Notes: generated from the letters alone by a model not told the origin. A DNA stretch of 64,000 nucleotides from Daphnia pulex (GCF_021134715.1 NC_060018.1:12665501-12729500), one strand, 5' to 3'. Shown: positions 32,541-45,885, counted from the stretch's first letter. Program-made: numbers and translations.

Positions 32541-32860
32541 GGCTTACGGTAATCCCGCGTTTGGGGGTTACTAACAGGGTACATTGTTACTCACTACAAC
32601 CCTCGGGAAGGTCTGAGAGGAGGCTTTTCTCATTGTTGGAGGAATGCTCTAGCCGGGCAGCCTTTGGGCAAAGGCGCAGGGGAATAGAAAGGGTATTGGA
32701 TGGAGCGTCGTTAGTCCCAAGATGTCCATTCGGATTAGGCGAAGACTTCTATCCGATTGGAACTGCTTCTGTAGCTTGCTTTTTGAGTATAATCTGCGGG
32801 TTGCAGTTTGCCTTCATAGGCTTAATGCAAAACTCAATTCAGACTAATCTGCCGAAAGCC
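32541..32860 (+). ncRNA. RNase P RNA, nested in an intron
   Basis: This RNA is the catalytic subunit of nuclear RNase P, which removes tRNA 5' leaders. The segment GGGAAGGTCTGAGA (32605-32618) equals the conserved region of vertebrate RNase P RNA, and CAATTCAGACTA (32835-32846) matches its conserved 3' region. The nearby TGTTACTCACTAC and GATTGGAAC also resemble the vertebrate RNA. The ends pair: GGCTT (32541-32545) with AAGCC (32856-32860), then CGG with CCG across one A-A mismatch, forming helix P1. At 320 nt it fits eukaryotic RNase P RNA. It lies wholly within intron 32466-32943 on the host strand. No T-run terminator directly follows and no Pol III upstream elements are evident, so it is probably processed from the intron. 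RNase MRP RNA was considered and does not match. Confidence 0.85.
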
Positions 32861-33095
32861 AATTGATAGATTGTCGTTCTGTTTCTGAGGGGATTTTGTT
32901 TTTTGCGTTTGCACAAATCTTGATTATTTATTTCTGTTTACAGGCCTTCGCGATCACTAATATGTGAAGATGGAACTAAAATTGCAATCATGCTCTCGAT
33001 TGTTAGTTAATATTTAGGATTCTGCTGGCTTGAAATCTTCGACGTTGCATCATTAAGCTTTGGCCAATAAAAGGTTTTTGAATAAATCTAATTAA

Positions 33096-34464
33096 TATTG
33101 CTACTAATTGTTAAAACATTTGGATCGATTTGTTCAGAATTATTCCTTTAGTCCCTTTCATTTGGTAATCTTCCACATTGAAAAAGTGCAGAGCGATGAC
33201 ATCTAGCTTCCCGGTGTGAAAAGTTTGGAATTCCGAAACTCACTTTTAACGTACATCAGGAAAAATGTCGCATAACGCCAAATGTTCGTTGAAAGATTTA
33301 CAAAATGTTTCATTTATTTTAAAACATAAATAAAGAATTGTACTATGCTTAGTTGCAATTTATTTTTAGTATTCACGATCCTGTCGTATGATCTGATTCA
33401 CGATCTGTCGTTGTTTTTAGAAACATTACGAAAATGAAATCTAAATAAAGATAGCACAATTTATTTGTTTTTCTAATGACATCTTGAAGTTTTATACTTA
33501 AAAAAAAAAGTTTTCGTTCAACATTTGAATACAATACTCGCCTGAACAACTACTAAATTCTTCTTAGTCATGTTAAATTTTTCAAACAAACTAAATAAGA
33601 TATTCACCTTGTTGGACTTCAGTTAGTAGACATGTTGATAACATTCACAGCAAAGCTATAAATGAGAATTCCGTGCAGTCTACACAATTGGATGCAAGAA
33701 CTGGATTGGATTGCTGAAGTGAAGTTCTGTGTTACAAATGTTGCCTGCAATCAAGGTCAGCACCACAGACTGCATGGAAGTAGCTCACCACACCATTCAC
33801 CAGCTGGTCGCAACAAGACCACAAGCATGATAGACAGCACTGCAAAAGCTCAGACTTCACCTGGCTGTGGAACCTATTTGACAATTTCATAATTACTTTG
33901 CTCAAACAGATATCTATCATGTAAAACTACACCAAGATAAGATAGGAATAAAGTTAAACTATGTAGTCTCTCATTACATCTGAAATTTTACAAACAGATC
34001 TGGAATTTCAATCAAACAATTAAAAAAAAACTATTGAAAGTTCAAAACAATGGTTGGCAAATGTAAAACCATAGGTCCAAAGTGTCTATAAAACCACACT
34101 TCAATGTTGTCTATAAAAGATTAAAACCACACTTCAATGTTCAAAGTTCAACAACACTAAAGCAAAGGGATCTACTTTCTGGTCACCAAAAACTAAATCT
34201 TTAGCCTTCTAGATGGAAAATGAAAAACACAAACATAATTACTTCTTTTGTCAAGTATTCAGAATAGGATGAGACGTACGGCCGGTACACGTAGCATTGC
34301 AGGACATTTCGGCAGGACAGCAGTCAAGCCAGACATGTTATCAGATGATTTGGCCAAGTGGAAATAGAAAAGGCTGAGTTAAATCCACACATAAATACTC
34401 TACACACAGCAAACTAAAATGATAACAACATAAATTACCTTTTTAATTTTCATTTTGTTGTAGA
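33096..34464. other. Region without a supported gene
   Basis: Mostly AT-rich. A higher-complexity block at about 33640-33900 has splice-like signals on both strands but no convincing frame. At about 34085-34145 a 25-30 bp segment (CTATAAAA...CCACACTTCAATGTT) is imperfectly repeated. Confidence 0.4.
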
Positions 34465-34527
34465 GTGAGCATTCATTCACAATTCGATTCGACGTCCTGC
34501 TCAACCTGGATCAATGCCTCGGAAAAA

Positions 34528-34704
34528 ATGGCGTCCGTCACTCATGCCGGTAGAACCACCACTCGCGCGTCTCCGCCACCTGTTGGACACACGACTAATT
34601 TGACAGACGAAAATGATCAAAGGGCAAAGCCATCTAGCTTTAGAAAAAGGAAACGTTTAAATAATACTTTGTTTGACTCGCAACTCGCAAGCATGTACTA
34701 CGGC
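34528..34704 (+). CDS. Possible coding exon, unknown protein
   Basis: An open stretch from ATG gives MASVTHAGRTTTRASPPPVG..., continues with a basic FRKRKRL segment and ends QLASMYYGG at a GTACGC donor. Its higher GC than the surroundings and a TTGTTGTAG acceptor-like site upstream favour a real exon. I found no partner exon and do not recognise the product. Confidence 0.25.
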
Positions 34705-35140
34705 GGTACGCGCATATGGATTTGGATACAATTATCATTTATTGACGACAAAACGGATGTAATGGGCACGAAATACAGTAAACAATCATGATTTAGTCTA
34801 CAGGGTCAATTTCATAGTAAAATTAAATCATAACTAAAGTCAACTACTACCTACTGTTTGAGATCACATGATCAGATGGAATTGCATTCTTGCAAGTATG
34901 AAAGCTTTATTACCTCTAAATTCACCACGCAAGAATTTTACATTTAATACCCTTAATGAATACGAGCGGAAATTGCCATTTATGTGACAAAAAATGTCGG
35001 GGAAAGAAAGTACCCCGCAATGAATACGATCTCGAACAGCGTCTAGAAAAATGTCTCCCCCCCCCCCTCTACATATCCCTCTTACAAACATGCTAGGGCT
35101 GAATAGTTCAATCCCTAAAGTCCTAAACACACTGAAATAT

Positions 35141-35286
35141 TTAGCCAGCTAGTGACAGCCCAAAGTATCCACGGACGACTGGAGTCTCTGGACTAGATTG
35201 GGATTTGGGGTCGATTAGGTGAAATTTAAACGAAATCCGAAACTTGGTTTCATCACACATTCGAAATATCACCTTGCCACCGAGTC
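35141..35286 (-). CDS. Possible terminal coding exon, unknown protein
   Basis: After a pyrimidine-rich acceptor (TTCCTCTTAG) the minus strand encodes GGKVIFRMCDETKFRISFKF, then HLIDPKSQSSPETPVVRGYF, ending GLSLAG and a stop. Composition looks like real protein. A candidate upstream exon near 35375-35430 does not join in the right frame. Family unknown. Confidence 0.25.
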
Positions 35287-35536
35287 CTAAGAGGAAAAAA
35301 GCAAAATGTTTATGAAGAAATAGAACTTCAGATGTAAAAGAAACCAACAAATTAAATCGAATATTATTACCATTTCAAGAAACTTCTTGCAGTTGCAGTT
35401 AAGTAACACTTTCACACTTCTGGATGAAATTAACAGCAAAATAAATAATAATAAGGCTGGCTATCTTCTGTGATGAGAAGGCGGTCTGCTGGGTTACCGT
35501 AGTTCTAAGCAACAACAGCTGGAAACAAAACACTAG

Positions 35537-36360
35537 TTAATAGCGTTCGTGGGCTTTCATAGCCCATTTAAGTTTTTCTGCGCAACTGATCTCTTCCTTT
35601 GTAGACCCCATTCGTCTTTCATAAAAATTTGGTCCAGTCTCTGTATCAATCTCTGACGTAACATTCTGTAAATGCAATGAGAGAATATGGTTGAATACAA
35701 ACCAACAGTGGACCATAACAAGCCAACAGATTAAATCATTATAGAAACACCCTCACCCACATTTAAGTTTATGATTAATTTCCGGATTATAGTGCGACCA
35801 TGATATCATGGTTGTACCATGCTACTATGGCATCGTGACGGAATTCCGATGTTTGGACTACTATCCACACTATCCATTCGAATTGGCGGTTGAAAAAAGA
35901 CCTAAGTTGCTATTCGAGGATGATCTGGGTTTCTATTTTTCATAAGAAAGAATAAACAAGGTTTATCTTTTCACATCTCATTAAATCTTGCTGCGATTTC
36001 CAAAACCCACGGGAAAGAAAGTAAAAATCCGTACTAATTTATTACTTAGGTGTTCAGGTATCCTCGACACCTTTGTTAAGCTCCTCATCCCTTACTGTCA
36101 CTTATTACATCTTCCAACTGTTTCACAGATTGCACAATAACAAGTTGTTGCTGGAATGCAGAGATAATTTTCGAATTAATAGCCGACATTTACCAGCACT
36201 TCACATGCTACAATCACGCCTTCATCACTGCTGTGATTTCCAATAAAAAAGAAAAACTCGATGCAAAAGGGTTAAAATCTGCGATTCAAGGAAAACAATT
36301 CAGCTGAATGATTGAATTTCATGTCTGATCACTTACTGCCACGAGAAGCTGTTGTCGCAT
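35537..36360 (-). CDS. Small three-exon gene, 64-residue protein of unknown family
   Basis: Exons 36360-36337, 36150-36109 and 35665-35537 join in phase 0 with GTAAGT and GTAATA donors and normal acceptors. The product starts MRQQLLVA, continues QQLVIVQSVKQLED and ends ETGPNFYERRMGSTKEEISC...MKAHERY. It has no signal peptide or membrane segment; the middle could be helical. I do not recognise it. An alternative donor for exon 2 (GTAAGG, 13 nt later) would shift the frame. Confidence 0.4.
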
Positions 36361-36477
36361 CTTCAAAGATTCAAGATTTAACAAGATTTAATCGCTTTAC
36401 GAGTTGAAATTTCACGGCCGTTTTGTCTTTTAGACATGAATGAAATCGCTGGTAATTGGTAAAATTATAAAAAGATT

Positions 36478-36669
36478 ATGTGCATCGCATCGAAGACGAG
36501 ACTTTTGTCACCTTTATTTCTTCTTCCAAAACCCCTTCTTTCTGGTGCTGTAGCCAACCAGGAAAAGACATTAGATAGGATTGCATCATCACCGAAGTTT
36601 CAATTCCTAGAGCCAGACTCTAGCCCAACATTGTACGCGAAGCAGCTCTCTAAGCAAAGACACAAGTGA
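36478..36669 (+). CDS. Possible 63-residue protein with basic N-terminus
   Basis: A single-exon frame divergent from the small gene at 36360 and 118 bp away from it. The N-terminus (MCIASKTRLLSPLFLLPKPL) has spaced basic residues without acids, as in mitochondrial presequences; the C-terminus ends AKQLSKQRHK. Family unknown; it may be chance. Confidence 0.3.
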   Translation: MCIASKTRLLSPLFLLPKPLLSGAVANQEKTLDRIASSPKFQFLEPDSSPTLYAKQLSKQRHK

Positions 36670-37904
36670 TGAAACTGAAACCACTTTAACCTAATGATTC
36701 CCGTTACCGTGGATGGCTACCGTCACGCCAACGTGTTTTCTGATGCAACACCTTGCAGCGCAACAGTTCTCTCGGCAAACGGCATTTTCTAAATAAAACA
36801 CAAAATTATTATTCAACCAACAGGAGTGAACAGAAGTTGTTACACTCACGTGTGAGCCATGAAAGTCATAAATATTATCGGCAGGTTTCTTTGAATTTAT
36901 TCATTCTGGAGGTCCTTGGTGTTCACATTCTTATTACTTGCATTTATTAGCTTTCGCTGCTGAAGGAATCCGCCATTTAATCCATTTGTCAGCAGCTGCG
37001 TTCAATCAGCAATTTTAAAAAATTTTTGTTTTTCAGATATTTGCTGTAAAGTGTTTCGGGAATATCCTTCTTAATAAACTCTAAAAGAACTTGATTCAAA
37101 CATTACTAAAATTACAAAAAAGTTCATAAACTATGATTGAACATTCACGTTCTTACAAAAGAGAGAAATGGGAATCGAATTAAATAGATTAGCATTCAAG
37201 CCAAAGTCATTGGGTTGAGAATAAGCCCAGCAAATTGAAATGAAGAGTGGCTCAACTCACGACACATCCCTTTTGTTGAGCTGGTAGTCCCGAGTCTCGT
37301 TAAAACCCAATAATGGTAAAATGTTGTTGGGGAGGTATCAAAGTATGGATGTGGGGGGCACAGTAGATTTAATGCGGCGTCGGCGGCGGTGGTAGGGCCA
37401 GTCATCCATCAAAAGCTTTAGAAATTTTAGCAAAGGCGGGGGTGGACGTGTGCTAATTAAAATCAGCTGATTGTTATGACTAGTTTGTTGCTTTTGCCTA
37501 CAGCTGCAACTGTATGCTGCTACTGCTGCTGACTTTGTGAGCTGGACGGTCTAAAGGGATGGAAGAAGGGTGTGTTATCCCGGCCGGCTTATTTCCTGAG
37601 GGAGGATTGGCGATGGCAAGCCGGGTTCCGTGATTGTGCCAAAAACAGTACAATATGTATGTACGAGCGCGTTTTCATCAAAGGAAGCTTTTGTCATCCG
37701 AAATCCACTATTGTGCGAATTCCCTAAATTGAACCCTTTCATCATGGCAACACAGCAAGAGGAGGAGGAGAAGAGAGAAGCACAAAATGAGCCAAAGCGG
37801 GAGCCAAGTTGGCCGAGTCAAATGAATATATATATATAGAAGCTGCAGCTCCAGTGAACGAGAATTTCCACCGAATCTTTGAACTTTGGTAAATACGAGG
37901 GATG

Positions 37905-37974
37905 GATAGATAGATAGATGGATGGACAGAATGTTGCTCAAAACTCTTTGAGGCGCATCATCTATCTATCTATC
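37905..37974. repeat. Inverted GATA/TATC microsatellites
   Basis: GATAGATAGATAGATG (37905-37920) is the exact reverse complement of CATCTATCTATCTATC (37959-37974), with a 38-nt spacer. It could form a hairpin. Confidence 0.85.
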
Positions 37975-40900
37975 TATCTTATATATTTGAGGAGCAGGCT
38001 CTGTTGATGAAAGTTCAACTGTGCAAAAGTAACGCGAGGCGGAAACTCGAACTCAAACGAAGCGCGCAAGTTCCCTCTCATTCGAACGGAGAAACAAGAG
38101 GGATGGAGAATGGAAGCCGTCGGCGGATTCGATTTCTGGACGAATGCGGACGAAACGCGAGTGCGCCCACCATTTTACAACGCAAGAGGAGCTCAACTTG
38201 CTTTTGGGTGATTTCGGATGATTGCCCTAGTAGTAGTCCGCATACTGTGTACAACTCCAAAAGATCAAGAACGGGGCGTCCACCAGAATCACAAAGCGGC
38301 CGCATCACTTTCTGCCCACTAATTTCCTAATTAATGCACACGCGTGAAGAAGATTTGTCGTTTTCTTTCTTCTCTCACAGCCCTGCGTGTCGTGCGCAAG
38401 CGCCCCGCCAAAATCTTGTCAACTTTTTTGGGCGTATAGAGGCCTGGCGCATAATCAGCTCCTCACTAGGCCTATCACGAAAAAGTGGGTGTAGTAAAAT
38501 AGTTGCTCTTCTTTCTCGTCCGCGTATTGGTTATTCGCGCTCGGCCTACTACACGCTATGCCCCCCCACGTCACAGCTCAGCGCATGTGTGTCGTATCCA
38601 TCAACGGGTTGGGGGAGGTTGAAAAGAGATAACTGCGATGGCTGAAGAATTGGAGGGAGAGCTCACGCGGCCTATCATTGGCCCCCGCAATCAATGCGCT
38701 CAAAGGTGGAGCCATTTTTAGAAAAGGAAATGGAGCGCGTCGGCGGGGGAGTCGGCGCAGATTGTCGCCCTATAAAAATAGGCCCAGGAAGAAGCCATGA
38801 TGGATGGTAGGCGGAGTGAACGGCGTCCGTGCAGCAGCAGCAGCAAACTAAATAATAATAATTGAATTCTTCCCCCGTCGTCGACGACGAAAATGCAAAT
38901 TCAGCTCAAAACTCGTCGCCCACCGATTTTAATAGAAACATGACATACCAAAACCGGACGACATCATTTGCATGGCGCAAAACTATTGGCTCGAGTTGCG
39001 CTTTCGCATTTTGTGACCTCATCCGGCGAAAATACACCCGACACAAATTCCAAAAGTTGCTGCAGACATTTAAAATGAAATGAGAGCGGAGTTAGACTAT
39101 AGGAGTGATGGCGGACGGGACGGAAAGATGAATAAGTCGGTGAGCGAGTGGTGCGGCAATCAAAAGATATGCTCGATTACCCATCCGAAATGCAGCGCTT
39201 TCCAGCAATGTTTGACAAGCCATTGAAATTGCCATGACGAATGCGAAATAAATTGAATAGTTCGTTGAAATCATCTGTGACGAGTTGACGACGACAACCA
39301 AATCTATTTGAATGTGCTCCGATTCCAATTATACCTCCACTGTGGGACTCTGTTGGGCAATTTTTACAAGCGGAACCACAAGACAAGGTTGAAAATTCTA
39401 AAAATGACAGAAATTGAAAGAAATTCGATCGTAAATGTTCACGTCACATAACATTTTCTTTGCGTTATTACCGTCTCTACCGGCCGTGAATTAAACGGTT
39501 CGATCCCTGCAAGTCGTTCCGTTTTTGAATGACAGATGGCGTTGCGCAACAATTCCACGATAAAGTTCAAAATCCCGCGTTCCCTCGATTCTTCTACAAT
39601 ATCCCGCTTACATGTTAAAGAATTGAAAAAATCAATCAAAAGAAATAATTTGTGATCGAATTCACCTATGGTCAACAAGAGAGACGAGTAAATAAATATA
39701 AGAAGAAGAAACAAGAAAGGCCGTAACCATAGCCGACGTGGCTAAAAAAAAAGGGGGGGGGAGAGAGAACGTGATGACTCGACACGTAATCGGAATGCCT
39801 TTGACATTAACCGCCAACATCCGACAACAATAGCCTCGGCACGCAAGAACAAGAGAAACAAGACGAGGTAGAGGGAGAGAGATCGAGCGGTGTTTTTTGG
39901 TTGTCGGCTAAAAACAACAACAACCCGATCCATCGGCATCATCAGCCGACCAGCGTTTAGCATTCCCCTCGACCATGATGGGCAACCATGCTGGACAGGT
40001 TCACTTCGAATTCGATCTTCTTTTAACATCGACACCGGCGCCGTCTTTCTTTCCGTGCTGCTCAAACAAAACACACACACAAAAGTTGTACATTTTTTAC
40101 AAAAATTAGTCATCAAATTACGCACCTGTTCTCGATCACGTCTTAACCCGTAACCGGATCCGTCAGACAACCAAGACCGCAACCTTCCCCCCTTTTATAA
40201 TTTAATTTTTATTTAAATTTTTTCTGCGTGAAAATGTACTGGGAGAGACATAATACAAGAAAGGGTCTGAAATAAAGGCGGGATAAGACCTGGGCCGGTA
40301 ATTCTGACACAACAACAACAACAACGGGAACGGCGTTATTCACGAAAAAATCATGGCCGGCTCGTATGCTGGGAGGTTGAAAAATAAACACGGTATATAT
40401 CGTATACACCACCAAGTTTCTTTTGGTCCGGATGTAGTTCTATAGTTTGACACCGGACAAAGGTAATCAAAACACAAACGCGGAGGTGGCGGATGGCGCA
40501 ATTGTCATCATCCACACAGACAGAAACAAATGCCAGTCGCGTATATCACGCTGTTTGCATCCGTCATCACGACATCACCACACAGACACTCTCTCACCAC
40601 CGTCAATTGAAGCTCTCAATGCGTCAACACCGTGATGGCCTCCGCCCCGGAAGAAATCGTTAAACATGGAGGAGGAAATAAAACCCACAACAGACAGAAC
40701 AAAAAAGGAAAAAAAGTTTTAACGACTTCCACATCATCAACGCCAACAACCAAGTTTAAGAAAACCGACGAGCTTTAGAATTAATTGACTCTCTCTTTTA
40801 AATTATTCGGTCGTTTGTTTCAAACGACCGCGTCCAAAATTTAAAACGGGCGGTTTCGTGTCGTGGCGTTGATTTTAGCGCGGTCGTCTAATTCCATCTG

Positions 40901-43900
40901 CTCCGCTTATTTATTTAAACGCGCTATCCATCGGCTTGGCATGGGGCGTGAAAACTCGGTCGGTCGGTCGACGTGGCGCCGCTCTATCAACAACTCTGTC
41001 GTCTGCCGCCAGGGCGATGAAACCCAACAAATTAAAATATAAAAGCAGCCGAGGAAAATATGGAGGTAAAGAAGAGAGTTTTGTGATATGATGATGAAGG
41101 GCAACCGACACGCCACACACATTTCCGAAAAAGTTGGAACGCTTCCTCTTAAAAAGGTTCTAGTGTGTGTGTTACCAGCATTTGGTGGATGATCCACACA
41201 AAAAGTTGACATTTGAAAACGCAAAGGTGCAGTCGCGACCACCCACCCGGGGGTTGCAGCAGAGAGGAGGAAAAAAGGGGAAATTTGAGGTAAAAAGAAA
41301 AACAACTTTGAAAAAACATGTGGAAGGTGGAGAAGAAGGGAAAAGTATGGCGCATGTTGTTTTATTCCCGCGTGCAATGCCAACCGGCCTATTAGAACCG
41401 TGGCCAGGAGAAACAAAAAAATAGAAATAGATAGCGCGCGCGCACATGACAGATGTCACCGTGCGCTGATGACCGTTTCACGTGTGTCGGATGCGGGACT
41501 TTTTATTTTGTTCAATTTTTAAAAAAGTTGAACATTGAAAAAATAATAAGAAAAAAAGAATCAAAAGTGAGCTATACTTATACTATATACATTTCCCTGT
41601 CTGACCTGCGTGACTTTTCTTATTTTTATTTTGAAATTCACAGTCCCTCTGCGTCGACTTTTCCGCATTAAATCGTCGTTTTTGTTTCCCCTTTGTTCTC
41701 TTCCTGTTTGTGCTTTGACATAAAGAAGCGCAGCGCGTGACGTTCAAAATATCTTTTTCTTTTCTTTTAAAGGTCATCATCATTTCGGGATTGAAGTTGT
41801 CCCGACAACAGAAGAAAAAAAAAAACTGCTGGCGTCTTGGGAAGTGTTGATGAATACATCAACGTCGTCGTTGTTGTTGCAAAGCTAATAAAAAAGGTGA
41901 GTGGCGAGAGATGAGAGCCGTTCCGCAGACATGATTTTACGACACGTCTTGTTTTTTTTAAAAAAAGAAGAATAAATCAAATGAATGACGGGATCGAGCT
42001 ACTGGACGGGAGCGTGAGATCGGTCCGCTCTGTCGGTTTGTGTGTCGGCTGAAAAAAGCTGAAAGATAAAAAAAAAAGGTTGTCCGCATCCCACCTGACT
42101 CTCCCAAAATAAACCCCCCCTCCCATCGTCGGACGCAATTAAGCCGTAAAAAATGGTTCGGGTTGTTGAGTGAGCCTCTCATCTCTTTTTTCTTCTTTTT
42201 TACACAACGGCCTCGAGGAGTTTCTGAAGATTCCGAATGTTTGGAAAACATCTTCTTTACTACCTCGTTGTCCACTTTATAATAAAGAACAAACGACGAC
42301 CACAAGTTTAGATTTAACTTGAATGCGAAACTCGCTGTCACGGTGACTGAATTCACAATGTGTACGAAAAGATTCAAAGTGAATCAAACTTTGTCGACAT
42401 TTATAGTTTATACATGGACGTAAATAGAGCTTACTAAAGATGGGATTAACGGGAATCTAAGACACACACAACTTGTAGTGTCATAACCAAGACTTGATCT
42501 TCTCTCCAAAGCCTTGAAAAATAAAAGAGAGGGGGCATACAATTTATTAATAGCCTCTCTTCTTTATGGTGGGCAATTAGTCAGGATGGGTATTACTCCA
42601 CGGTGCACATCTAGAGAGAGACTGTAATAAGAAAGTGTGTCTCATCATGGGTATAAAGGGGGGAAAGAAGAAATCGAGTCTCCCTGGGACGAAAAAAATG
42701 AATCAATAAAACAAAAGAGAGTCGGAGCTAATGATCGTCGAGCCACGTGAACCTCCATATTCTTACTCAAAGTCAGTTTTCTTTTTTTAAACCCCTCAAA
42801 CACAAGGAAGTCAAATAATGTTTTGTAACTCACCCCTTGTCGAAAACATTCTGTGGCTGCGTAAAAACATGGAGCAGAATCAGCACCTAAAAGAAACCAC
42901 TAATTAGGACCAAACTGGCACGTAAATAATAACATTACTACTTACGTCGTACCTGCATATACAGTGATGAGTGTATCAATAACAATAATACTTTGACGTC
43001 AGAGCTGGGCTGCAATAGACACATCTGCAATTCCAAACTCATTACAGTACGTAGTGTGGATTGTCTAGCAAATTCCTTTGCAATTGAAATAAGGTTCCTG
43101 GAAGAAAAAAGTTAACACGTGTTACGAAAAACGTATCGTCAAGGACAACCACCCCTGGAAGTAAAGTAAAAGAGGATTACACAGTTGAAACATGGCACTG
43201 GAATTTAACAAGAGTAGCAATTTATCACACACCACTGTGATGTTGGAGATCATTTTAATCTATTAATGAATTTCTAGTAAGTAATAGACATTACCTTTCG
43301 CGGCTTTTGGACCTGATGATCATCACTTGACTTGTCACAGACAAAACTCAGATTTTTGTAAATTACGGGGAGTGATTAGACGTTGCAATTTTTGAAAATG
43401 TTTCCTAGCGCCATTTCAAATTCAGTTTTTATTCCTACGCTTTGTGTGATATCACTGGGCATCTTTTCAAGGAGACTTTATACAAGAATGACTTATTTCC
43501 TGTTGGCATCAAATATACTGATACGTCAAAACTGATACCATCGACAACGTATGAAAATTATATAATGGACAGCCTGGTTGAACAATCCTTTACCTCTCGA
43601 GTGAACAGCCAAAAGACACTGGGAAAGAGTACTTAAAGCATATCTGTTTTGTAATCAAAATAACGACTAAGATGAAATATGATTAAAGGCGGCCCAACAT
43701 GAAATATTTTTCTGTTTGTTTCGAGTGAGTGAGGGGGGTGAAGTGTAAGTGATGGCTCTGTTACGACTGTGTGTTGCGCATCATGGGGGGCATACAGGTA
43801 TATAGTAGCCCTGTGGTATTATAAAAATGCATCACTGGTGGTCCTTTGACGATGATAGGATCAGACTGATGGAAATTCCAAGGGTGGAAGTTATTAATAA

Positions 43901-45865
43901 TAACCTACGAGGGGGTAGCTGTAGTAGTAGGTAGTAGCTGTAAGGATCGGTTGTAGAATTCATGTATGAAGAACAGCACCTTATTCATTCAAATGCCTGA
44001 TTTGAATACGAATAAGGAGCGAGGATGTATATAGTATGTAGGCCTATGTACATTTAATAGAGAGAGTGCAATCCACGTCGTCGTTGATTGAATCGAAAAT
44101 AGAAAGAGAGTGCCGGAGCAGTACTATAGCGCTGTATAACACAATAAAAAGCCATCCACGACTTATTCGAATAATAGACACTGCGACTCAGTTCGAAAAG
44201 TGCAGCCAAAGAGAAATGAAATCAAAATGAGAAGGGGGGACGTACAGTACGTACTGCGCCATCAGGAAGAAGAAAGGGCGTCGCGACACTTTACCGGAGG
44301 TCTGACTTTTTCTTTTTCACATTTGTTTCGATTGATATTATTCCCCTTTTCATGATCAAGGAATTCAGTTTAAGAACTTTAATTTGTAAAAAATTAAAAG
44401 CGAATTTTATAGTCATTTCTTTCTTTTTTCAATTTCGTTTATTCCACTTGTCTTGTCAACTATTACACGGACACGATCAACGAGACAGACACAGTGAACC
44501 AAGTTTTAAAAAATGGCGCACAAAAATAAAGAAAAATGGGGGGAGGGGGTAGGAACACAGAGCCATAAGATATTGAAATGATAATAATTTGCGGGTGGTG
44601 ATGATGTAACACAAATGGGAAACAGAAGGGCGCGTGTAGAGGAACGAAAAGACGTAACAGTGTTGAGAGGGGGCTATTTAAAAAAACATCTTTTGGTGGG
44701 GGGAAATAATAAAAAATTAGTTTTAAAAGACACAATTTAAACGCAAGATCTGGCCATGGATTATGACACGAAATGTAATACAAAGCTTTTTTGAAAAAAA
44801 CATTACTTTTTTTTGTTTTCCATTTTCCCAATGAAAAATGTGTGTGTGAACATTGGTTTTTTGTCTCCTTCCAAGAGCATGGCAACAGGCTTTTCTGTTT
44901 TAGTATATTTATAATAACGGGACCGACATTTTTGTTTAATTTTTTTTGTTTTGTTTTTTTAAGTTTTTGTCTCGGCTTTAGTTTGCTTTTTAGCACGTCA
45001 TTTACATACACAATCACTCAGTTACACCATCGAGATCCAGCTTCAAGCTCGCACGAATTGTGTGTCTTTTTTTGTTGTTGTTGTTGTCAAACATTTGAGA
45101 GAGAGTCCAGGGGGAGAAAGAGAGAAAAAAAGAGAATCGCATTTTTAGACTTTCAGAAATCAATGGCGCACGCGCGACGTATTTTTGGGTAGCCATCAAT
45201 CACCGGATTGGATGGGTGGTGAAATATAAAATCAATTTTTTGTATCATCAAACATGAAGACATACACAATATTTTTGAGTGAAAAAGGGGGCGAGGGAGG
45301 AGTATTTTTGAATTATACAGTATAGTATTATAATTATATACGACGAAAATGCGAGTTAGAGAGAGATAGAGCCGTCATATCCGAACGAATGACGTATGAG
45401 AAAAGCTTTAAATCCAAGTATTTTACATATTGATTTCTTTTTTTTTTTTTCTTTTTCTTTTTTGGCCTGGGTATTATATATATATAGATGTGTACGTAGA
45501 ACTTTACCGGGAGTCTTGAAAAAAAAAACGTAAAAATAATTGGGCGTTATATTTAAAAAAAAAAAGGAAATTTGAGATCCGCGCTAAAAATGAAAATGAT
45601 TCCGAGAGTTATAAAAGCGTCACCGGGAGGAATTTTTCTTTTTTTCAAAATCCGAAATTAAATTGGTTTCTGTTGTGTCTGTGTTAACAAATCCTCGACT
45701 TTCATGATTGTCTCGGATGAAGAAAAAAAGATTGGGAGGCGAAAAATTGAAATTAAACGGGAAAAAAAGGTGCCGGAGGAGGGAGCACGATCTCTACACG
45801 GCTTGATAATATCTGGATCGGTATCGGGGTAGGATTGAAATAAAAATGAACAGACTGTTATTACA

Positions 45866-45885
45866 TGTGTGTGTGTGTGTGTGTG
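45866..45885. repeat. (TG)10 microsatellite
   Basis: Uninterrupted TG dinucleotides in AT-rich sequence that may be the 3' UTR of the zinc-finger gene on the other strand. Confidence 0.9.

Larger units (their letters stand above)
31231..33095 (+). ncRNA. Spliced non-coding host transcript
   Basis: Good splice sites define likely exons 31231-31348, 31476-31536, 31705-31841 (the end could instead be 31782), 32021-32095, a poorly bounded exon starting 32263, 32388-32465 and 32944 to about 33090. AATAAA motifs lie at about 33066 and 33082. No long frame runs through the exons; the longest start-proximal one is 31 codons. One intron holds RNase P RNA and another a possible C/D snoRNA, so the transcript may serve mainly to carry intronic RNAs, like snoRNA host genes. 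Exon borders in the middle are uncertain. Confidence 0.6.

Noticed and set aside
38771-38780. TATAAAAATA as a gene promoter
   Set aside because: No initiator at the expected distance and no gene downstream; kept only as a note.
39497-39507. GGTTCGATCCC, like a tRNA B box
   Set aside because: No matching A box, anticodon arm or acceptor pairing could be built around it on either strand.
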